64,000 nucleotides of DNA from Polytrichum commune (GCA_950295325.1 OX485805.1:37871501-37935500); one strand, 5' to 3'. Positions 1-13,022 are shown, counted from the stretch's first letter. The notes: generated from the letters alone by a model not told the origin. Program-made: numbers and translations.

Positions 1-41
1 ACAAGTGCTTTCGGAGCTTTTTAAAGCTAAGTACATGGGTG

Positions 42-1173
42 GACATTAAGTTCCCCCATACGAACTATAGGGCGTGTCAGATCCGGGCGGGGGCAGCCTC
101 CAGTGAAATTTCTGAACCCGACAGAAAACTATTGCCCGCCCCGCCCAACTTCGAAAAAAATATTGCCCTTGCATTCTTGAAGGCCGCTTGACTAAAAATC
201 CCATATTGAGTGCACTTCACCTTCAAGGTCTAAAATCCAATATATATCTGCACTTCCAAATAGTAAATAAGCAATTCATTGGGATTTCATTTTGGAATTG
301 AAACCATCAATGAAGCATATAATTAACTTGGAGGTCAAATAAAATTATAAATTCCTTATTAACATTGAGGTTATAATTTTTATGACTTGCCATTTGAAAT
401 TGTCTTTGTCATTCTAAAATGACACTTAAATTTAGTGTGTTGATTTAGTATGTATATTTTATAATATTTTAGTAATGCCGTCTACTTTCACAAGTATTCA
501 TACACATTCAAACCAATTAAGTGTGATTTAATGTAATTAAGTCTAATTAATTCTGATTAATCCTAATTAAGCCCAAATAAATCAGAAAGTATGCTTACCA
601 AATTAAGTAAGACTAATTAATTATAAAATATAATTACTGGAATTAAATATAATTAAATCCAGTGATTAAATGAATGAATTAATTAATTCCAGTAATTACA
701 TTTTATAATTAATAAATTAATTACTGTGATTACATTAATTAATTGTGTATGAATACTTGTGAAAGTAGATGGCATTACTAAAATATTATAAAATATACAT
801 ACTAAATAAACACACTAAATTTAAATGTCATTTTAGAATGACAAAGACAATTTCAAATGGTAAGTCATAAAAATTATAACATCCAAATTAATTACGTGCT
901 TCAATGATGGTTTCACTTCCAGAATGAAATCCCAATGAATTGCTTATTTAATAGCTGGAAGTGCACACATATATTGGATTTTAGACCTTGAAGGTGAAGT
1001 GCACTCAATATGGGATTTGTAGTCAAGCGGCCTTCAAGAATGCAAGGGCAATAATTTTTTCGAAGTTGAACGGGGCGGGCAGCAGTTTTCAGTCGGGTTC
1101 AGAAATTTCACTAGAGGCTGCCCCCGCCCGGATCTGACACGCCCTATAGTTCGTATGGGGGAACTTAATGTTC
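42..1173. mobile_element. Mutator-type foldback element (MULE-MITE 1)
   Basis: The two halves are near-perfect reverse complements over roughly 500 bp each, with an AT-rich centre. The left end begins ACATTAAGTTCCCCCATACG and the right end is its complement. The second LRR unit lacks the element: its empty site is around 29203-29220. The AGTACAT sequence present on both sides here (34-40 and 1179-1185) matches ATACAT there, so the element duplicated about 9 bp of target. No ORF of interest is present. The ends and GC-rich subterminal blocks match the element at 38652-39990, so they form one family. The superfamily call rests on duplication length and long terminal repeats; the exact terminal base is uncertain by a few positions. 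Confidence 0.82.
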
Positions 1174-1611
1174 GCAGAGTACATATTTCTCACTTCCTGT
1201 GAAGTTCCATACAATGTGGGATTACTTGCAAGATTTAGAGGAGGGCCCTGTCACAACTCCAGCACGATGATCCAAGGCCAGGTTTGTTCTCGAATCTCAA
1301 AAGTTTGATCCAGACATCCCAATCTCTTCTCTTCATCTCCTGCATCAATATTTCATTCTAGTCGATGAGTTTAAGAGAGTATTTTGGACTGTGCTGCTGG
1401 AGTATTTTGGACGTGTCGGTGAAGACAGCAGCCTGTAACATGTTTGCTACCCGTTCTGTGATGCATCAGAAAGTGAACCGAGCGGTTGTATCTACATTGC
1501 ATAATCTGCGAGGAATGCTTATGTGAACCTCATAGACTAAAACTTATTGCTTTGGTTTTGCAGGCAAGCAGGCACTCGCCCCTGAAATCAGACTCTGAGC
1601 CTCATGTTCAA
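1174..1611 (+). other. 5' leader region of LRR gene A
   Basis: This stretch is conserved with 29213-29634 upstream of the second LRR gene. It contains a pyrimidine-rich run ending TTTTGCAG at 1555-1562, a good 3' splice site, so the 5' UTR is probably spliced and the coding start lies downstream. An open frame does run back to 1486 without a stop, so a longer N-terminus cannot be excluded. I see no convincing TATA box. Confidence 0.45.
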
Positions 1612-4600
1612 ATGGCCCTCACAATCATGCCTCCCCGAAGTAGACCAATGTCTTTCATGTGTGCGTGCCAGATGCATGGGATTACACCTGTGGTAGCACT
1701 TCTCGTGATTACTACACTGCTTGTCGATGTGGTACTCTTGGCGGATGCGCTTCCACCGGCCCTTGATGTGCACTTGACGGAGTGGAAGACCTTACCCACT
1801 GGCGAAACAGTAAGCTGCCCAGAACGGAGACGCCGACTGCGAATGGAGGCTTGGGAGAAGAAAAGAGAAAAGGATATTATCGATCAACACTGGAGGCAAG
1901 AAGTTGGTGGTGCAAAATTTCATGCAACTTCTAGTGCACTGGACCTTCAAGTGCAAGCGGCCTCTGATACCCGGTCGACCCAGCAAGAAAGGTCTCATCC
2001 TAAGGAGGTTGAACATGCTGGCAGGAGGCTTTCTTCTTCCACGGCTACGGACGATGTGTCGGTTTTACTGGCCATCAAGAAAGCCATTTTCTATGACCCT
2101 CGTAGTGTCTTGTCTAATTGGACAAACTCAAAGAATTCTGATCATTGCCGCACATGGGCAGGAGTGACATGCAACTCCAAGCGGCAGGTGGTGAGCCTCT
2201 CTCTCCCAGGCTGCCAGCTCAATGGCACTCTCAGTCCTCAAATTGGCAACCTTACTCAACTAACCTACCTCAACTTCTCTTCGAACAATCTCAGTGGGAG
2301 CATCCCTTCCGAGTTGATGAACTGCCATAACCTCTCTGTCCTGGATGTGAGTGTTAACCTTTTGAGTGGTATAGTCCCCCCACAACTCGGTAATCTCTCT
2401 CAACTCCAAGTGTTGTGGATCTCCAACAACACCTTCTCTAGTTCCATTCCTGAAGCCCTGGGCAACTCGTGCCAGAAACTCACAAGTCTGCAAGCAGATT
2501 TTGCCAATCTGTCCGGGACGATCCCTGCAAGCTTGGGCAAGTGCCAGAACCTCATAGTTCTCTCACTTCTCTACAACAACTTGACGGGAAACATACCCAC
2601 CACCCTTGGTAATTTGCAGCTGCTTCAACAATTATGGCTGAAAGGCAACAGCTTAACAGGATCCATCCCTGCGAGCTTAGCCAAGTGCAAGAGCATGGAG
2701 TATCTCATACTTTCTGTGAACAGTTTGAGTGGGTCTCTTCCCACAGAGTTTGGCGGGCTTGGGCAACTCCAAGCCCTTTCAGTTCGGGGCAACCAACTCT
2801 CTGGGAAAATTCCAGCAAGTCTAGGAAGATGCCACAACATGACTCAGCTTGTGCTGGATAGCAACAACTTCACAGGTGAGAGAACCTCACGCCCCAAATT
2901 TCATCTGTTGACAACAATGGCTTATGTGTGCTATAGACTTGAATGCACAATGATCCCTCAAAGGTCACGTCACTAGCGGTGCCTTTATTATTGAACCCAT
3001 CTATTAACTGTATTTTTAGACCTGGATGTGTCCTTACTGACTATCTATCATAAAATAAATATTAATTTTCTGTATAGGTTTGAAGCAATCTTATTGATTT
3101 AGATTTGAAAGCAACTCGTCAATATGGTTGGGAAGCAATTTTTGTCATGCATCTTGCGCCAATTCCATGTTAGACCATACAAATTGTACTTAGCTTTTGG
3201 ATAGATACTGCTGAAACCTGGAGATAACATGTACAACAAGTTTTTAGCTTCATGATCATGTTTACCACTTTGAAGTACTTGATTTTACTCAACTCCAAGC
3301 ATGCCGAACCTCTCCATACTTGTTATAATTATGAATCCATGGTGTGTGTGTATGTGTATGTCATTAGGGCCAATTCCAGTGGAGCTTGGTCAATTGAGCA
3401 ATTTACAGATTCTTTCAGCCACTGATAACTATTTAGAAGGTACGAAATTATAACTTGAGCCTTCAAAGTGCCTATAATAGGATTTTTGATGTAAATATAT
3501 TGTATGATTTAGACACCACCAGATTACAAGCTCAAACTGGTAGACTAAATGTTTGGCCTTTGCAAGAATCACAACATTTAGGTAGATTGATTATTGATAC
3601 CAATTGCTTACTGCTGTCAACTTTGAGAGATTACCCGGTTGTTTTCTATTTGTGTTTCTGACTTGAACCCTTAAACCCAAATTGTGCCTCGCCTCTCGGT
3701 TGAGCGGTCTAGTTATCAGAGGAAATAAAAGTCAAACACACCAAGGTTTTGGAGGTACTTTCAATTTGTGATCAATTTGTGCACAAAACTTAGAAATCTT
3801 TCATCCACATGGATAACCTCCACGACTTCTCACAATGAATAGATTTCATGTACTACTTGAGCAGTATGAGTTTCGTGAGATTTCATTTTGATCATGAAGT
3901 CCAAAAGACACCCAACAATATGAGTGAGTTCCCCAAGCTGAACAAGGTAAGGATTGGAACAATCTCCATTGATTTTGTGTAAGATCAAAGAGGGCATGAA
4001 TAAGCGGAAGTATTAGGGCTGGTTCACATGGGGTCCCAAGTCCCAAGTCCCACATATGTTAGCAAGTCTCAACATGGAGGCAAAGTCCCAACTCAAGAAA
4101 TCATTAAATATGGTTGATTGTCATTAAAGTTGAATATTGATTATTTTATGCAGGACTTGTGTTGAGAGTTTGGGTTTAGCTCTTTGCTCCACCCAACTCT
4201 GAACACAAGTCCCAAGCCTCACCTCTGAAATAGTGTTGTCATGTAGGCATCCATGTCATACTTGGGACCCTGTGAGAGGTGGTAAGTCCCAATTTCTATT
4301 CTCTCAATGGTTAAGATTGCACGGATTGACCTCAAGTGACTTGTGACTTAGTACTTGGGACCCCGAGTGATCCAAGCCTCATAGTTATTCATAAAGCAAA
4401 GCAAAGCAAATAAAACCATGGGTTTAGTCCCAAACCTTGAGTTTCCGAGAATCAACACAAAGTCACCCGACTTTTCTTAATGCTTAAATTAACATACACT
4501 AAGAGTGGTGTTGGGCTATTAAAAACCAGATTTCTAGCTTGTCCTACTAGGATGGGTGGGCCAAGTTAGCCTTGCATAGGCCAATCTAGGATTTAAGATA

Positions 4601-7160
4601 GCAAGTCCACCGAATCATCATGGGTTGCATTAAATTATTATGTACGAGATGATGTAATGCAATTCAAATGACCATAAATGGTTTTAGCCCTCAATGAGAT
4701 GTGTGGTAGAGGTTATGGGTGAGAAGAAATAAACTTCTATGGGCAATGTTCCAAGTAACCATTTTATAATCTTTTTTATTACGGTATGCCAATGTTTAAA
4801 AATGATCCAGTTATGAAACTTATATTTTATGCCAAGTAAGGAATTGGTTATTCTAATCGACTAATGTATGGTGGGATGCAGGGGAAATACCTATGGAACT
4901 TGGCAAATTGAATCAACTCCAAGTCTTGCAACTCAAAAACAACACTCTCACTGGTTCAATTCCACCATCACTTGGAAATTGTTTGTCTTTATATTTTTTA
5001 TTATTGGGCTACAACAACATTAGTGGAAGCGTACCGATGGAATTTGGAAGGTTGGCATTGTTGCAAGAAATTGGTCTTGAATACAATTGGGCGTTGGGTG
5101 GCCCCATTCCAAGATCCATATCAAATTGTTCTCAACTTCAAATTCTATTTGCGGGTGCTTGTAATTTTTCAAACATACCAATCGAACTTTGGAGCATGCC
5201 AAATTTGCAACAAGTGGCATTGTTCTCCAACAGTCTACGAGGTGAGCTTCCATTGGAAGTTGGCAATTGCACTTATCTATCTTGGTTGGACCTTGGATGG
5301 AATGGAAATGAGTTGAACGGATCCATTCCGAGGACTCTTGGGAACTTGAAGCAACTATCCACCTTGAGCTTGATTCAAAATCAGTTCACTGGAGAGATAC
5401 CCAAAGAGCTTGGAAGTTTACCTCAATTGCAACTATTGTGGTTGGAGAGAAATTATGGATTGAATGGATCTATTCCTCAAGAATTTGCTAATCTATCCAA
5501 TATACAAGACTTAAGGTTGGGATACACCAACTTATCAAGTTCTATACCCAAATATTTGTTTAAAAATTGTACCAATCTAGTGACTCTCGTCTTGTACGAG
5601 TCCCAACTTACGGGAATCCTACCAGATGGGATAGGTGGATTGCAACATCTTCAAACCCTATATATCCAGGGCAATATGCTAACTGGCATCATTCCAAGTG
5701 ATATTGGAGATTGTTCACAACTTACAACCTTTGCAATGTCTAGAAATCAATTCACTGGTAGTATACCAACAAGCCTTGGCAAGTTGACTAATTTAGATGC
5801 GACATTGGATTTATCATACAACAATCTCAATGGGTCCATACCTTGGGAGTTGGGCAATTTGACAAAGTTACAAACATTGCAACTTTCTTCAAATTTGTTG
5901 TCAGGTGTTATTCCCGAGACTCTAGGCATGTGTACATCTTTGAACCTCCTAGACATATCATCAAATAGTATTTCTGGTGCAATTCCTACAACATTGGGGA
6001 ATTTGAGCAACTTGGTATCCTTGGACTTGTCAAAGAATAACCTCAATGGTAGTGTTTTTGCAGTGTCAAGTCTTGAAGGATGTCCAAAGTTGGAAACACT
6101 TAGGTTTGGAGACAACCAATTGGTTGGACAATTGGAACTAAACTTCACCAAATTACCGTCCCTCAAATATTTTTCAGCCTATTCCAATAGCATAACCGGA
6201 CCACACCCGGCATCCTTTGCTATCACCAATTCTAGCCTTGTGCTTATTGACCTTAGTAGGAATAATATATCCGGGGTAATGCCTTCTCAATCCATATTAG
6301 GGAGTCATTTGCAAAGCTTGCGTGTTTTGGAATTGGCACACAACAATCTTCATGGTCCAATACCATCATGGATTGGAGATTTGAAGTCGCTTCAAGTGTT
6401 GGACTTATCTTACAACAACTTGGAAGGCTCGATACTATCTCATGTTGATGGCTTGGACAGTTTCAAGGGGACAAATAATTCAGCTCAAAACACAAATGGG
6501 GCTTTCACATTAGACCAAACTGTAAATCTCACAAAGGGGCAAGGGATTTCATTGACATATACCTATATCTTGAAAACCATGACCTACTTCGACTTATCCT
6601 ACAATAACCTTGTGGGTGGTATCCCAGAAGCCCTTGCACAACTAGTGGGATTGAAGTATTTGATCTTATCCAACAATGAGTTGGAGGGTGAAATCCCATA
6701 TGATTTGGGGACAAATCTTCCAGGATTAGAAACTTTGGATTTGTCCAACAATAATCTCAATGGGACAATTCCATATAGCTTGGCACTTCTCCAATATTTA
6801 TCTTCTTTCGATGTGTCATCCAACAACCTTCAAGGTGCAATTCCAACAACCGCCCATTTTGATACCTTCGACAACACATCATACCTTCCAGGGAATCCAG
6901 GCCTTTGTGGGAGTGTTATAAATCGATCATGCAATAAAGGGACCCCTCCAAGTCAAGGTGAATGGAATATATCCACACAAGGAAAATTCTTTGAAGATGA
7001 AGTGTCAGTGACCGGGTTTGAAATTGGAGTTGCAATTGGGTTTTTCTCAATGGTGTTTTTTATTGCGTCTTGGAGGCCCGCAAGGAGCTTGATATTGACA
7101 TCACAATCAAAGAACATAGTGGATCCTAGATATTATGGTGCATTTGAGGAAAGATCTTAA
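1612..7160 (+). CDS. LRR receptor-like protein A (no kinase), three exons
   Basis: Likely cell-surface receptor-like protein of 1204 residues. Exons are 1612-2875, 3368-3439 and 4882-7160; both introns are GT-AG with phase 1, and the 72-nt middle exon encodes exactly one 24-residue LRR. Order of parts: hydrophobic signal segment (residues about 24-47), a charged linker, an LRRNT_2 cap starting near residue 146 with a CRTWAGVTC motif, a long series of plant-type LRRs with GxIP turns, an island of about 50 residues before the last repeats, a C-terminal LRR cap (NPGLCG), a transmembrane helix (about 1155-1176) and a short basic tail without kinase. This is the layout of plant RLPs, which usually need a partner kinase such as SOBIR1 (family knowledge). 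ATG 1612 is chosen because a splice acceptor lies just upstream. The sister gene is at 29635-35192. The ligand is unknown. Confidence 0.9.
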
Positions 7161-8422
7161 AAACGACATAGTAGCCAACAATTTTGTAGCTAGAATTTGT
7201 TGATTTATATTGAAATCATGTTGTACTAAAGAGATGCATGCATATATATAGGTATGTTAGTTTAGGTTGTAAAAAATATAATGTACTATTGTTTAACTAC
7301 TAGTCTTTGATTAGTGTACAACATGAAACCACATTAAGATTTTGGTGTTGTAACACTTGAGATGTTATGTATCCACTACAATTGTGTGCAGAGTGAGAAT
7401 ATCACATGGATGAGTCTAAATGTCTAATTGTCTAAACTTGGAATATGAGAATGTGGTGAGCATTTGTGTATCCAAGGTGGAAGCTATGAAGATGTGTAGC
7501 TTGCTACTCCCTTGCTACTCAAATTCAGCTCATTGCAAGTTGGTACAAGTGAAGGTGGATGGGAGTGCTTGAAGTTTTTTCCTCTTCTCGCTTCCCTTCA
7601 GTTCAACTCTTTTATGCCCAACCGTCATTGACAACCTAACCCTCACAAGGCCAAGAGGCTCAATGTGTGATTTACATACAAAACTAAAAATTTCTATGAA
7701 CCCCACCAAGTCTTGAGCCATATTTTATATTTATTTAAAGGTTTGATATTTCATCTACTACAAAATATTATGTTAAGGAGGAAAAATTAACTATACTCAT
7801 ATGGAACATTGATGATCAAAACACAAATTGCGTATGAACATCCAAGGACACACATGCCCGTGTAACTGAACCCAAATCTTCAAATCTCACAATAAATGAA
7901 ATTCCCATCACCGTGGGGACATGATCCTACCATTCACTGTAAAAGCGTTTACGTTCAGTTTTGAAGTCAGAATAACTATATGGGCAATGGTTGTGTGGAA
8001 ATGGAAATAAGGGTGTGACCAGCCTCTGTCAGATTAGACAGAATGGAGACGGGAAAAGTAAAAAAAAAATCAAAAATTGGTCAATCAATAGGGTAAAGCG
8101 ATCAATACCAATGGAGATGAGGAAACGGAGCAGCTTGATTGTTCATTCAATTGGCCTTTCTAATTTCTATTGCCTCAGCCTGGGTTGACAGGTCCACACT
8201 AGGCTTAGTTAAGGGTTTGAAACTTGAGCATGGAAATCTGACATTTGGGTTATTGTAATTGTGCAGTACTGATCACAATAGCTCCGCGGGTTTTTATGTC
8301 GACTTGAATCCTTAACTCCTGCTCCGGAAGTATAAAATTAGGGTTTCGATGATCACCTTCACGCAACAATGAAAATGATATACTCACGCAAGGGAGTCCT
8401 CTTTTTGAAGCAACGATTTGAG
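7161..8422. other. 3' flank of LRR gene A, part of duplicated unit
   Basis: This noncoding flank is closely matched by 35193-36458 behind the second LRR gene. The first few hundred bases include the likely 3' UTR. I see no other gene; the short ORFs here are not preserved in a way that suggests coding. Confidence 0.6.
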
Positions 8423-8430
8423 CTCATACC

Positions 8431-9929
8431 CACGGGGAGGTCACTCAGTAGGATTTTTGTGTACCACGTGCGGCGGAGGGGTATTTGTTTAGGGGCTATT
8501 TACCTCCAAGGCATGAATTAAAAGCTCCCCATAATTACATAATATTCTAAAATGGCCTATTTTTTTGTTCCCTACCATTACTTATAATGCCCATGTCATT
8601 GAAATTTTTTGTAGTCTATATTCCTTTTAATTTAAAAAAATGAATTTAAGAATGTATGCAATGCAAAAGTGATGGGAAAAGCATGGCAACAAAAAAATAG
8701 AAAAATTACGTACCATTACAAAAACCAAGTACAAAAACTTAAAGTGAAAATACAAAAAGAAGACTTAGGATGGAACACAACATGATTGAGTGTGTGTTTA
8801 CAAACACAACAAGATTGTGTGTGTGTTCACAAACACAACACCCGCTCCATAAAAATCCTTTATTCAAAATCACTTTACATGCTAGTGAAGACCACAACCA
8901 TATAGTGTGAAACACTTTAAGCTTGGTCGTGAATCTGATATAGTTCGTTCTGTCACAAACTTGGACAGTTGCTTTGAATCATTCCTATCAAGAGTGTACA
9001 TCTCATTTGTAGAATTGTAGCTCATGGTTACCGTAGATATAATGCAATCTACATCAATTCATTTGCTATCCGTGTGATCATACTTAAATTTGTTACGGCC
9101 TGGATATTTTCTATAATATTGCAACATTACTTCGATGTGGGGATTATTAGGATTTCTCCTCCCTGATTCCTCCGTCCGAGCAAGGAGGTCAACCGCTTGC
9201 CTAAGTACTCCAAATTGTTTCCCATTGCGCCGCCGCATAGCCTGCACCCTACCCACCCACCATGAACTGGAATCTACTCCGTTCAATATGTTAGTAGCAT
9301 TTCCAGCTTTAACATCAGTCATTGAACGTCCCCTTTTTCGTTTGGCAGCGGATTTTACAGTTGACAATAGCATTGTTGTGCTCCGTTGGACAAAATGCAC
9401 CCCACAATCAGATCCTATAGATAACAACTTGATCCACATGAAGATCTTGCTTGGTGACAATTATCATGGTTGTTGCAATGAATACTATGTTTAATTCTTG
9501 CTAATCTATCTTTGGATAGAAAAACATCACCATTGAGTTGCGAGACAAACGTTGACTTGTAAATGGAATGCCCATCAACTTCTACGGTTGGCAAAAAATT
9601 TCCGGTTCTCTGTACTGAGGCTTCCAATTTCATCCATTTTTGGGTGAATGATGAGTATTTTTTCATCCATCCCTCGTGAGGCATGCGTACAAAATTGATT
9701 CTACTAAACATACATCCTAAGATCCTTATTTTCAGCCCCTATATTATTTTTACTAAAAGGGAATGGCCCATATTTTATACCTATCTATTTTACTTGTAAT
9801 GGGCTTATGTACTTTTAATGGACCCTTCATTATTTGGAATTCTTTTATAATTTTTATGTCAAATGATTTGAATCCTCCCTATATTATGCCGCACGTCGTT
9901 TTTAAAATGCACTAAGTGACCTCCCTGTG
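8431..9929. mobile_element. hAT-like DNA transposon with captured ORF
   Basis: An insertion of 1499 bp absent from the second duplicated unit, where GAGCTCATACCTCTTTG is uninterrupted (about 36450). It is flanked by a perfect 8-bp duplication CTCATACC (8423-8430, 9930-9937). The ends are inverted repeats: CACGGGGAGGTCACTCAGT at left and the complement of CACAGGGAGGTCACTTAGTG at right, followed by a second shared block, ACGTGCGGC. Eight-bp duplications are the rule for hAT elements. No transposase is visible, so it is non-autonomous. The same terminal motif occurs in the 399-bp element at 14684. Confidence 0.85.
9059..9711 (-). pseudogene. captured coding fragment inside hAT-like element
   Basis: Two minus-strand open frames overlap around 9415-9460 and read as one protein broken by a frame change: an N-terminal part (9711 to about 9430) containing TVEVDGHSIYKSTFVSQLNG, and a C-terminal part (about 9440 to 9059) containing a basic AAKRKRGRS stretch, a WWVGRVQAMRRRNG segment and a tyrosine/lysine-rich end. 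The composition is clearly protein-like and lies wholly inside the transposon, which suggests a host or element gene fragment carried by it. I do not recognise the family with certainty and assign no function. Confidence 0.45.
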
Positions 9930-9937
9930 CTCATACC

Positions 9938-10780
9938 TCTTTGAACTGGAGTGTGATATCACCGAAGATGCTGAGACTCTGTTACTGTTGGGGTTTTAAG
10001 TTCGGTTTGATGAGTAATTCGCAAACATCTAGGGGTTGAGGTATAGGTCGGTGGCCAAAGGGTCCGAAGCTCCTTACGGTCAAAGAAGAGACTAAGAATT
10101 GGTGGATGGCCTTCGTATGGGGATGAGGATGTTGGATTAGCAAGGAACACAAAGAGAAAGCCCAAAATTAATGTTTCTTTAATATGGATGATTTCTAAGA
10201 TCCTGATTTTGCCGACTATAGTGTCGGACGTGTCAAACTGGAAACCTACAACATGCAGCAGTTTATATTGCACGTTACAAGTGTTGAAAGTCATGAGCTT
10301 CCAGTGCTTGATCCTACTATGAAATGCTATGAGGAACATCTACAATGGTAGTATTTGTGTATGGGTGGGGCAATTAAAAACAAAGGCCTTTGTTGAGAGG
10401 CCTGATGCCTGATGTTAATATACTTTGAGCACATGGTCAATCTCCTCGGGATCTCCTTGCAACATGTGTGATTTGTTTTTAAGAATAAGTCTTGCCACAT
10501 ATTACTCAAATGTGTGTGTCCAACTTAGTGTGATCGCAAAATTAAGGCCCACCAAGAAACACATGGAAAAGCAAGCTTTTGTTTCTACTTGAGGAGGTCC
10601 AGCTTGAGATTTTTTTTTTGGAGTCAAGTAACAACAAAGTAAACCACATTGCAAAATGATTAAAGGTGACATCAATACCAATTGAGATGAGGAAACTGAG
10701 CAGCTTGATTGTTCGTTCAATTGGCCTTTCTAACTTCTATCGCCCTGGCCTGGGTTGACAGGTCCACACTGGGCTTAATT
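9938..10780. repeat. duplicated intergenic segment
   Basis: Continuation of duplicated unit A after the hAT-like insertion. It matches 36465-36735 plus 37869-38410, the solo LTR interrupting the second copy. Part of it (10040-10360) also matches a third partial copy at 38580-38650 plus 39991-40260. No gene is seen. Confidence 0.7.
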
Positions 10781-11216
10781 AAGGGTTCGAAACTCTGAAA
10801 GGTTTGTTTGTATGGTTGTTTGTTTTTTTGAGACAAAAGGCTAAGTGGCCAATACCAAGATGCATAAAAAAAAGGAAGCCATGGCCACTCCAAGGAGAAG
10901 CAAGGCCCTTCAGTTGCGCCACATCACCACGTAAAAGATAGGGGTTTACATTTGGGTCCAACATAACATTAAGTAGCAATGTTAGGAGGGTACCCTTTGA
11001 GTACCCACAAATTTACCTCAACAAGAAGGAAAAAGTTTGCAAAGCAAGGGTGAATGAATGGATAATTAATCAAATATAGAAGCTATAAAAAGGTATCAAA
11101 GAGGTTTCCAATGCAGGTGTTGGGAGACTTTTCCAAAAAAGGCAACTATCTTTTTGACCTCACCAACTTTATTGTTTGCTTTATAGCTATTTAGATTTGT
11201 TTAGATCGTAATTTAC

Positions 11217-11270
11217 CCTAGATTCGAACCTTTACCACCACTTGGCATTGGTTTTGTCTTAGAAACCAAG
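11217..11270 (-). repeat. tRNA-like (SINE-head) sequence
   Basis: On the minus strand this reads CCAAGTGGTGGTAAAGG followed by GGTTCGAATCTAGGG, resembling the A box and B box of an RNA polymerase III promoter as in plant tRNA-derived SINEs. I cannot fold a full tRNA, and the 3' end of a SINE body is not defined. It lies in a gene-free stretch (10781-11472) where I see nothing else. Confidence 0.35.
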
Positions 11271-11472
11271 ATAACTAATTCTAAGCATTGAAAGTAACTG
11301 CCCAGATAGATTAAAAATAGCCTAAGTAAAACTCAAACTTAGTGCTACCTTTGCTCTTGAAAGAGCATCTAACCGGCACGCACCAGTTTGATGCTCTTTT
11401 GAGAAGGTCAATCCGGGTTTGCCACTTAATGTTATGAATACCATTCAAATTTGGAGGCATTTCTAGATTATA

Positions 11473-11638
11473 GTTTTTTTTAAATAATTTATTTTTTGGT
11501 TGGTTGGTAGTTCTTTTAACTTTGGAGGTGAATGAGCCAAATATTTCACTTTTGTCATTGTGGGTGAAATATTTGGCGCATTCACCTCCAAAGTTAAAAG
11601 AACTACCAACCAACCAAAAAATAAATTATTTAAAAAAA
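11473..11638. repeat. long near-perfect hairpin
   Basis: Arms of about 75 bp (11473-11550 and 11563-11638) are almost exact reverse complements, separated by a loop of roughly 12 bases. Each arm holds GGTTGGTTGGTAGTTC and a GGAGGTGAATG(A/C)GCC block. A third partial copy of the arm (GAGCCAAATATTTCAC) follows directly at 11640-11655. It could be a small foldback element or a precursor of small RNA. Confidence 0.75.
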
Positions 11639-12005
11639 TGAGCCAAATATTTCACTTACATTTGACACAAATGAACCGAGAACTTCAATTTCGGCAAGCA
11701 ATCTCTGGCAATTGAAATTTGATATCATTGAAGTAATTAAGCAGAGTATGTGTACAAAGTAGTCTTCTTCATATATGTAAAAAAAAAATTTTAATTTTAA
11801 TTTTTTTTTTAAATGAGGGTTTTTTGACAATAGCCATGTCAAAGCGGCTAGGGTTCACAGACCCAATTTTGTTTGGAGCCACCATCCGAACTTTGATTTT
11901 CATTTGCATACTGATTTGTGGTCAATTTCGTTAGATCATTAGTGCATTGTGACGCTCTACAATTGGAGATTGTGTAGTAGTGAGCATTCGTGCAATTGCT
12001 TTTGT

Positions 12006-13022
12006 ATGCCTCGTTCATTTGTGTCACAAAAGCTCCAAGCGTTGGAGCAACTTCGGAATGGCAATTCAACACGAAAAGTTGCGGATGCAATTGGAATGAG
12101 TCAATCTTGGATAGTTAGGCTTAGAAAGGATATTGCGGGGGAGCTTGAGAGGCAAAAAGGAGGGCGCCCAAGATACCTTACTGCAAGAGAGAGGTGGAGA
12201 TGTGTCACCTTGCTTACGGAAGGGCGTTTGGGAGTTGCTTCAAAGGTGGCAACAGAGATTCGAAATGAATAAGGTAAAAATGTGTTTGATGTAATTGTGA
12301 GACGTGCTTTGCGATGGGAAGGTTTCGCTGCACATGTGCAACGGAAGAAGCCGTTGTTGACAAGAAGACATGTCTAGGCATGGGTGAGGTTTGTTCGCAG
12401 GTATGCAAATTGGACCGTTCATGATTGGAAACGTGTTATTTTTAGTGATGGGACGAAGATAAACATGTTTAATTCCGATGATAGGTCCTGGTGTTGGATA
12501 ACAGATGGAGAACTTGTACAACCGCAACATGTCTAACAAACATTGAAACATGGCGGTGGACATATCATGAATTGGAGTTGTATGACAGCTTTTGGACTTG
12601 GAGCTTGGCATAGAATTGAAGGTATAATGGATCAGAACCTGTACAAATTTATTTTGAAAAACTTCTTGTGGTTTACAATCAGGCATTACAATTTGGTTCC
12701 AAACAATGTTGTGTTTCAACATGATAATGATCCAAAACACACAAGTAAGAGGGTGCAAGAATGATTGAAATTGCAGCCATTCCAGCTTCTCTTGTGGCTT
12801 GCTCAATCATCATATTTGAATCCCATGGAGCATTTTTGGGTTCTTCTCAAACAATGTTTGAATGAATTTTCTACACCTCCACGAGGATTTGAAGAATTGT
12901 GGGAGCGTCTGTGCATTGTTTATTCTAATTTCAGTGAAGAGGATTGTATGGCACTATATGAGAGTATGCCGTGAAGGATTGCTGCTATATTGGCTGCTAA
13001 AGGCTACTGGACAAATTATTGA
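12006..13022 (+). pseudogene. Tc1-type (DD34E) transposase, decayed
   Basis: One reading frame runs through without any frameshift but with stops at 12270, 12375, 12534, 12762 and 12972. The N-terminus is a helix-turn-helix (KVADAIGMSQSWIVRLRK) followed by a GGRPR basic motif. The catalytic core shows VIFSDGTK (first D), VFQHDNDPKHTSK (second D) and SSYLNPMEHFW (E), with 34 residues between second D and E, counting one stop as a residue. That is the Tc1 signature; plant mariner-like elements normally end in D (DD39D). All five stops can arise by one C-to-T or G-to-A change. Terminal repeats were not found. The product would have been a cut-and-paste transposase. Confidence 0.85.

Noticed and set aside
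3455-3661. 68-residue ORF in the LRR gene A intron (also 31479-31685 in B)
   Set aside because: Lies between well supported splice sites and is conserved only because the whole unit was duplicated recently.
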